From NCBI GenBank assembly GCA_049306095.1, contig JBAQPU010000030.1:62001-126000 (forward strand): a stretch of 64,000 nt of DNA. The letters run 5' to 3'. Below are positions 59,321 through 64,000 of this stretch, one piece after another. This DNA is from UBA2336 sp049306095 (GTDB taxonomy: Bacteria > Bacteroidota > Bacteroidia > Cytophagales > Cyclobacteriaceae). The notes under the pieces are model-generated. The model made no database searches, was not told the origin of the DNA, and saw only the letters and a list, made by a program, of their open reading frames with translations. How positions within the stretch are numbered: the first letter of the stretch is position 1; every line of letters begins with the position of its first letter. The translations under genes and the position numbers were made by a program.

Positions 59321-60610
59321 ATGTGGCAATTTAGAAAAGTAGGCAGTAGGCAAAAAGCAGTAGGCAACCCTGTTTTTAATAGCCTATTGCCTACTGCCAA
59401 TTGCTTACTGCCTATTGCCACCTACCTACTTTTGATATTCCTTCTTCAGTTAGTCGCTGTTTTTCCGGCTTCGTCACAAACAACGGTAAAAAAAGATACC
59501 ACCATTATTTTGCTGAATGATTTGAGAGTTCAACTGGAATGTACCCAGGCGTTAAACGATTTATACAATTTTAAATTTGATGATGCCGAGAAAACATTTC
59601 GCCACTTGCGTCATCAGTACATCTGGCACCCGTTGCCGTATTTTTTAATGGGATTGATTGAGTGGTGGAAAATCATGCCCAATACCAAAGACAAATCGCA
59701 CGATGAAATTTTCATAGCCTACATGGACAGCACCATCACCGTGGCCGAGAAGTTGTACGACAAGTACCCCGAATATAAAGTAGAGGCATCTTTCTTTCTG
59801 GCTGCGGCCTATGGGTTCAAGGGAAGATTGTATTCCGATGAAGAAAGAAAAAACTGGGGAAAGGCGGCATCGGCCGGAAAGAGTGCGCTGAATTACCTGG
59901 AAGAAAGTAAAAGCAAACAAAACCTGAGTCCAGAATTGTTGTTTGGCGATGCGTTGTTTAATTATTTTTCGGTGTGGGTTCCTGAAAATTACCCGGCCCT
60001 GAAACCAATCTTGTGGTTTTTTCCGAAAGGAGATAAAGCATTAGGACTGAAGCAACTCAGGGAAGTTTCGTATAATGCCTTCTACACCCGCACCGAAGCC
60101 ATGATGTGGCTCATGCGAATTTTAAACAGCTATGAAAATAATCAGGCAGAGGCTTTTCAAATTAGTGAGTACTTGAGTCAAACCTATCCGGACAATCCTT
60201 TTTTTCACCGGTATTATGCACGCATTTTGTATTCGATGGGAAGGTTTACACAGGCCGAACCGGTTTGTAAAAGTATTTTGGCGTGCATTGATAGTGGGAA
60301 GTTAGGCTATGAAGCTACCAGCGGCCGGTATGCTGCTTTTTATCTGGGTGAAATTTATGATGCCCGCAAAAACTTCGATGAAGCAAAAAGATATTATCAG
60401 CTATGCGTAAAGTTTGCCGAGCAAATTGAAGCCACCGAATCTGGATATTATTTGTACTCGCTTATTGCACTAGGAGAAATAGCCGAGAAACAAGGGAATA
60501 AAGCTGAGGCGAAGAAGTATTTTAAAGAGGTAAAGAAAAAGGCTAAACGTAAAGATGAGGCATACAAAAGCGCGAAGAAGCGACTGAAAAAAATGGAGAA
60601 GGGGGACTGA
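59321..60610 (+). CDS. TPR-containing exported protein with repeat-derived N-terminus
   Basis: 429 residues as the frame stands from ATG 59321. Residues about 7-37 are encoded by a 91-bp period-7 palindrome, so the true start may lie elsewhere, for example a TTG in LLLIFLLQLV. The signal-like helix LLLIFLLQLVAVFPASSQ directly follows, with a cleavage site near SSQ. The mature part is helical TPR (HPLPYFLMGLIEWWKIM, QAEPVCKSILAC, AKRYYQLCVKFAEQ, NKAEAKKYFKEVKKKAK). It is probably a periplasmic scaffold; partners unknown. It is followed 8 nt later by a methyltransferase gene. Confidence 0.75.
   Translation: MWQFRKVGSRQKAVGNPVFNSLLPTANCLLPIATYLLLIFLLQLVAVFPASSQTTVKKDTTIILLNDLRVQLECTQALNDLYNFKFDDAEKTFRHLRHQYIWHPLPYFLMGLIEWWKIMPNTKDKSHDEIFIAYMDSTITVAEKLYDKYPEYKVEASFFLAAAYGFKGRLYSDEERKNWGKAASAGKSALNYLEESKSKQNLSPELLFGDALFNYFSVWVPENYPALKPILWFFPKGDKALGLKQLREVSYNAFYTRTEAMMWLMRILNSYENNQAEAFQISEYLSQTYPDNPFFHRYYARILYSMGRFTQAEPVCKSILACIDSGKLGYEATSGRYAAFYLGEIYDARKNFDEAKRYYQLCVKFAEQIEATESGYYLYSLIALGEIAEKQGNKAEAKKYFKEVKKKAKRKDEAYKSAKKRLKKMEKGD
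59339..59429. repeat. period-7 palindrome inside the 59321 reading frame (GTAGGCA / TGCCTAC)
   Basis: Thirteen heptamers in exact register: GTAGGCA three times, AAAAGCA, a two-word centre (ACCCTGT, TTTTAAT), then AGCCTAT, TGCCTAC, TGCCAAT, TGCTTAC, TGCCTAT, TGCCACC, TACCTAC. The 91 nt are not a multiple of 3. The reading frame through it has no stop, and the repeat encodes part of the region before the signal helix. Confidence 0.85.
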
Positions 60611-60618
60611 ATGTTATC

Positions 60619-61536
60619 ATGAATTTGAAAAACCGATATTCTTTTCAAGATGTGCCCTGTTGTGTTATGTGTGGCAGCAAGTCTAAAGATCATAAAGTTT
60701 TAGGTCAACGATTGAATCAATCGCAAGGATTTACCCCACGAACAAAAACAGGAATTGCCATCACGGTGCTGAAGTGCACCAATTGTCATTTGATCTATGC
60801 AAATCCTCAACCCATTCCAGTTGATATCCAGGATCACTATGGAATTCCCGCTGAGGATTATTGGAAGCCGGAATATTTTCAATACGACTCAGACTATTTC
60901 AAACAGGAAATTGATCGGCTTAAAAAATTGATGGATGTAAAACCCGGAATGAAAGCATTGGATATTGGGGCCGGGCTTGGTAAATGCATGATCTCATTAC
61001 AAAGTGCTGGGTTTGATGCCTATGGGTTTGAAGCCTCAGAGTCTTTCCATAAAATGGCGCTTGAAAAAATGAAGATCGACCCGAAGAAGCTTACCCGGGG
61101 AGCCATTGAAACAACAGACTATGAAGAGGGTTTTTTTGATTTTATAACCTTTGGGGCCGTACTCGAACATCTGTATGATCCGGCAAAAAGTGTAGAAAAG
61201 GCAATTAAATGGTTGAAGCCGGGCGGGATTATTCATATCGAAATACCATCCTCCCGTCATCTGCTTGCCAAATTAATTAATCTGTATTATCGGCTGATCG
61301 GCACAAATTATGTCACTAACATCAGCCCCATGCATGAACCTTATCACCTGTATGAGTTTGATTTAAAATCCTTTGAAGAACATTCCAAAAGTACCATGAA
61401 CTATACGATTGTATTTCATCAATATTATGTTTGCTCGGCAGCTCCATTCCCGGTAATGATACACCCGTTTTTATCGTGGATTATGAAGGAGACAAACACC
61501 GGGATGCAATTAGCGGTTTGGCTGCAAAAGAAGTAA
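60619..61536 (+). CDS. SAM methyltransferase with N-terminal zinc finger
   Basis: 305 residues. Four N-terminal Cys (PCCVMCG and CTNCHLIYANPQP) form a likely zinc knuckle, as in C-methyltransferases that act on sugar nucleotides. The SAM domain has ALDIGAGLGKCMISL (motif I), AYGFEAS, DFITFGAVLEHLYDP and LKPGGIIHIEIPS. It could modify a sugar or a glycan end; neighbouring manC, a membrane protein and a glycosyltransferase fit that (inference). It follows the TPR gene by 8 nt and is followed by the membrane gene 12 nt later. Confidence 0.85.
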   Translation: MNLKNRYSFQDVPCCVMCGSKSKDHKVLGQRLNQSQGFTPRTKTGIAITVLKCTNCHLIYANPQPIPVDIQDHYGIPAEDYWKPEYFQYDSDYFKQEIDRLKKLMDVKPGMKALDIGAGLGKCMISLQSAGFDAYGFEASESFHKMALEKMKIDPKKLTRGAIETTDYEEGFFDFITFGAVLEHLYDPAKSVEKAIKWLKPGGIIHIEIPSSRHLLAKLINLYYRLIGTNYVTNISPMHEPYHLYEFDLKSFEEHSKSTMNYTIVFHQYYVCSAAPFPVMIHPFLSWIMKETNTGMQLAVWLQKK

Positions 61537-61548
61537 TACCTTTATCTT

Positions 61549-62877
61549 GTGGAGCTACGAGACTTTATTGTAACGCCAATTATAGTTTTCCTCGTTTATG
61601 TGGCAGCGTATATCATCCGGCCACATGTAACAGACGAAGTTAATCGTAAATATTTTCTTCCGGCATTAACAGTAAGGATCATAGGAGCCCTGGCATTGGG
61701 TTTTATCTATCAGTTTTATTATAACGGAGGCGATACCTTCAACTATCATACCCATGGCAGTCGTCATATTTGGGAGGCGTTTATAGAATCACCTGCCACC
61801 GGGTTGAGGCTACTTTTCGCAGAAGGGCAGTACGGCCCGGGCTATTGGAACTATGCAGAGAAGATCTGGTACTACCGCGATCAGCATTCATATTTTGTAA
61901 TTCGTATGGCCGCTGTATTTGATTTGATCACGTTCTCGTCTTACAGTGCAACAGCCGTTTTATTTAGTGTATTGGCGTTTGCCGGAGGATGGATGATGTT
62001 TCTGGCTTTTTACGTGCGGCACCGGGGGGCAGTAAAGTTACTGGCGATTAGTTGCCTGTTTGTCCCCTCTATTATTTTCTGGGGTTCCGGTATTCTGAAA
62101 GATACACTTACCGTGGCATTCATTGGTGTGGCTACTTATTGTCTTTCAAAAACAATTATCAGTAAAAAAATTCACCTCGGCTATTTCCTGCTCATGCTGT
62201 TTTCGTTTTACTGTGTTTATTCGCTCAAAAAATATGTCCTGATCAGCTTTTTGGCGGGCGCGATTGTGTGGGTTACTTCATCTTACTTCTTACAGGTGCG
62301 ATCAACCATGCTGAGAGTAATGTTGATTCCCTTTTTTGTGATTTTCTGTATTGCCTCATCGTATTTTACTGTTGACCGGATAACCAAAGACGATGCTAAG
62401 TATTCGTTGGAAAAGATTGCAGAGACTTCACGCATAACAGCCTATGATATCCGGTACGGATGGGGAAAAGAAGGAGGATCCGGATACTCGTTGGGCGAAC
62501 TCGATGGCACGATCGGCACGATGATAAAACTGGCGCCCAGGGCAATCAACGTTTCGTTATTCAGACCCTATGTTTGGGAAATCAGAAACCCCCTTATGGT
62601 TTTTTCTGCGATTGAAAGTTTGTTTACGTTGCTGATAACGTTTTATGTGATTTTTAAAATGCGAACAACCATATTTCGCTATGTGAATGCTGAGGTTGGT
62701 TTTTGCTTAGTCTTTTCCTTGATTTTTGCGTTTGGAGTGGGAGTCTCCACCTATAATTTCGGAACACTGGCGCGTTATAAAATTTTACTCATGCCGTATT
62801 ATCTTGTTGCGCTCAGCCTGTTGTTCCATTATTGGAACAGCGACAGAAAAACAGCAGCGTTGGATTCAACAGAATAG
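61549..62877 (+). CDS. polytopic membrane protein, possible polysaccharide polymerase or glycosyltransferase
   Basis: 442 residues from a GTG at 61549. About ten membrane helices (FIVTPIIVFLVYVAAYII, LTVRIIGALALGFIYQFYYNGGDTFNYH and others). A GGDTFNYH loop near residue 61 and SIIFWGSGILKDTL near 185 resemble GT-C-type or EpsG-like surface-glycan proteins, but no diagnostic motif is certain. The gene overlaps the convergent glycosyltransferase gene by 49 nt at their 3' ends. Confidence 0.65.
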   Translation: MELRDFIVTPIIVFLVYVAAYIIRPHVTDEVNRKYFLPALTVRIIGALALGFIYQFYYNGGDTFNYHTHGSRHIWEAFIESPATGLRLLFAEGQYGPGYWNYAEKIWYYRDQHSYFVIRMAAVFDLITFSSYSATAVLFSVLAFAGGWMMFLAFYVRHRGAVKLLAISCLFVPSIIFWGSGILKDTLTVAFIGVATYCLSKTIISKKIHLGYFLLMLFSFYCVYSLKKYVLISFLAGAIVWVTSSYFLQVRSTMLRVMLIPFFVIFCIASSYFTVDRITKDDAKYSLEKIAETSRITAYDIRYGWGKEGGSGYSLGELDGTIGTMIKLAPRAINVSLFRPYVWEIRNPLMVFSAIESLFTLLITFYVIFKMRTTIFRYVNAEVGFCLVFSLIFAFGVGVSTYNFGTLARYKILLMPYYLVALSLLFHYWNSDRKTAALDSTE

Positions 62878-63905
62878 TGACTGATAATTTTCTTTCGCCC
62901 CTCCTGACCGATTTGTTTTCGGAGGGCCACATCCTGAACAAGTAACTCCAGTGCTGCTACCCACTCCTCATGAGTGGAGCAAAGAAAGCCGTTTTTACCA
63001 TGGTCAACGATGTTTGAATTCACGCCAACAGGTGAGGCAACGGTAGGAATTTCCAAGGCCATATATTGAAGAGCCTTAAACCCACATTTGCCTTTCGACC
63101 AGTCATCGTCTGGCAATGGCATAACGCCAATGTCTATCTTCATCAGATCGTGAACTTCCGAATTTTTCTTCCACGAAAGAAACTCCATTGATTGAATATT
63201 CAAAAGCGGTTTTTGATCAGCAATGACCAAAAATCGCAGGAGGGCATGTTTTTTTTCTAGTACTTTAATCGCCTCCTCCAACACCTTCAAATATTTTAAG
63301 GTTGAGTGTGAGCCCGTCCACCCAATCGTAATGAGTTGCCGACTGGCCTTTTCCGCGAACAGCTTCGGATTATGCATTGCTTCGGTATCAATGGTGGTCG
63401 GATTGACGATTACCTGCAGGTTAAATTGTTTCGCATAATCGGCCAGGTATTGATTGCCACAACTTATTTTGTAGCTCCACGAACAAATGGAACCAACCTT
63501 ACTTCTCCACCGGATTATTTTTTGAAGAGTACTTTCTGAGGTTTTATCAGTCATCCAGATGGCATCATCAAAGTCGTAGATAATTTTCTTCCTGAAAATT
63601 TTACTGATGATCCATTCGAAAAAAGGAGGGCCAACCGGTGCTGCTTCGCGATGAATGAAAACAAAATCGTATTTCCCAAGGGTTGGAAGAAGACCAAGAC
63701 GTTTAAAAAACCCTGATATAATGGAGAATGCTTTTGAAAAACTGTCTTCGGCCTGGTAAAGATTTTTCCAGGCTTCTAACGATAGGTACGATTGAAGATT
63801 GTAGGTGTGCCCTGCCTTTCTGAGATGCGAGAAATATTGTTCAAAACGAAAACGCTGCGAAGGGGCTTCACCCGGGGGATATGGAACAAGAAACAGAATG
63901 CGCAT
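62829..63905 (-). CDS. glycosyltransferase, GT4-like
   Basis: 358 residues. ILFLVPYPPGEAPSQRFRFEQY is the N-terminal Rossmann start of GT-B transferases. The C-terminal half has TIGWTGSHSTLKYL, DIGVMPLPDDDWSKGKCGFKALQYMALEIPTVASPVG and the EX7E-like region around MALEIP. It transfers a sugar from a nucleotide donor, probably in surface polysaccharide synthesis, and may be partnered with the gene at 61549. There is a near-match -7 sequence (TAAATTTTG) around 63933-63941 on the minus strand. Confidence 0.88.
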   Translation of the reverse strand: MRILFLVPYPPGEAPSQRFRFEQYFSHLRKAGHTYNLQSYLSLEAWKNLYQAEDSFSKAFSIISGFFKRLGLLPTLGKYDFVFIHREAAPVGPPFFEWIISKIFRKKIIYDFDDAIWMTDKTSESTLQKIIRWRSKVGSICSWSYKISCGNQYLADYAKQFNLQVIVNPTTIDTEAMHNPKLFAEKASRQLITIGWTGSHSTLKYLKVLEEAIKVLEKKHALLRFLVIADQKPLLNIQSMEFLSWKKNSEVHDLMKIDIGVMPLPDDDWSKGKCGFKALQYMALEIPTVASPVGVNSNIVDHGKNGFLCSTHEEWVAALELLVQDVALRKQIGQEGRKKIISHYSVESNAAVFLSLFQ

Positions 63906-64000
63906 CCGGATAGAAAGTTACCGATCGTGTATGGTAAGGCAAAATTTAGCTTTTATGAAAGACAAGCGAATCAATATTTTCCAATCCTGCCTGTGAAAGA
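63906..64000. other. right-edge stretch without a supported gene
   Basis: 95 nt upstream of the glycosyltransferase gene. A short ATG frame at 63955 stops after 13 codons. Only a possible -7 box for the minus-strand gene is seen. Confidence 0.5.

Noticed and set aside
63955..63996. New plus-strand gene at the right edge
   Set aside because: The frame from ATG 63955 stops after 13 codons.
1..64000. tRNA or rRNA genes
   Set aside because: No cloverleaf-like GTTCRANNC box with matching acceptor stem was seen in any gap, and no rRNA-like block. A covariance-model scan would settle it.

Overview
The window comes from a Bacteroidota chromosome, most likely order Cytophagales. It carries gldH, a fused secDF, a GWxTD-domain protein, a DUF2723 membrane protein, an Oar-like TonB-dependent receptor, and -7 boxes of the Bacteroidota type (TAnnTTTG) close to many starts. 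Coding density is high. I see no rRNA, tRNA, prophage, integron or CRISPR array. Names rest on motifs, length and context only; no database search was possible.

Layout. 1-2.4 kb: the start of a DinB-family gene, fabG and lpdA. 2.6-2.9 kb: two 39-40 residue membrane micro-ORFs that are paralogues of each other. 2.9-7.5 kb: a 1160-residue TPR protein, a nuclease-fold protein without its two catalytic arginines, and a Lys-rich exported protein. 7.6-11.6 kb: deoC, a GapN-like aldehyde dehydrogenase lacking the general-base Glu, acylphosphatase and a beta-CASP MBL protein. 11.6-25 kb: a GH53 galactanase, an FMN-binding glutamate-synthase-like protein, a haem-binding protein, an outer-membrane barrel, an M14 peptidase, a TonB-dependent receptor and an MltF-like transglycosylase. 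25-33.4 kb: a tryptophan/kynurenine and NAD block (kmo, kynU, 3-HAO, an SDR, an AMSDH-like dehydrogenase, pnuC, nadR), with a REP-associated transposase (RAYT) between kynU and kmo. 33.4-36.6 kb: a class II cAMP phosphodiesterase, a FucP-like transporter and a nucleotidyltransferase. 36.7-44.8 kb: ndk diverging from the run nrnA, two FKBP lipoproteins, rdgB, udk, a small protein and secDF. 44.8-50.6 kb: gldH, ricT, a PIN toxin-antitoxin pair, purD and recQ. 50.6-51.1 kb: a decayed kdsD (arabinose-5-phosphate isomerase) reading away from recQ. 51.3-64 kb: manC, rlmB, the GWxTD protein, two methyltransferases, DUF2723, a TPR protein, a polytopic membrane protein and a glycosyltransferase, with a surface-polysaccharide flavour.

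The least explained signal is a set of at least twelve palindromic elements built from 7-bp words. Each locus has a run of near-identical heptamers, a short centre, then heptamers that are their reverse complement. The words differ between loci but the 7-bp register is kept, and in one case the arms differ by about one whole heptamer. They fill gene-gene gaps, supply stop codons and C-termini (kmo, ndk, recQ), run up to the secDF start codon, and lie inside two reading frames (kmo, and the N-terminus of the TPR protein at 59.3 kb). GC-rich REP-like hairpins are separate, and one lies inside the RAYT gene.
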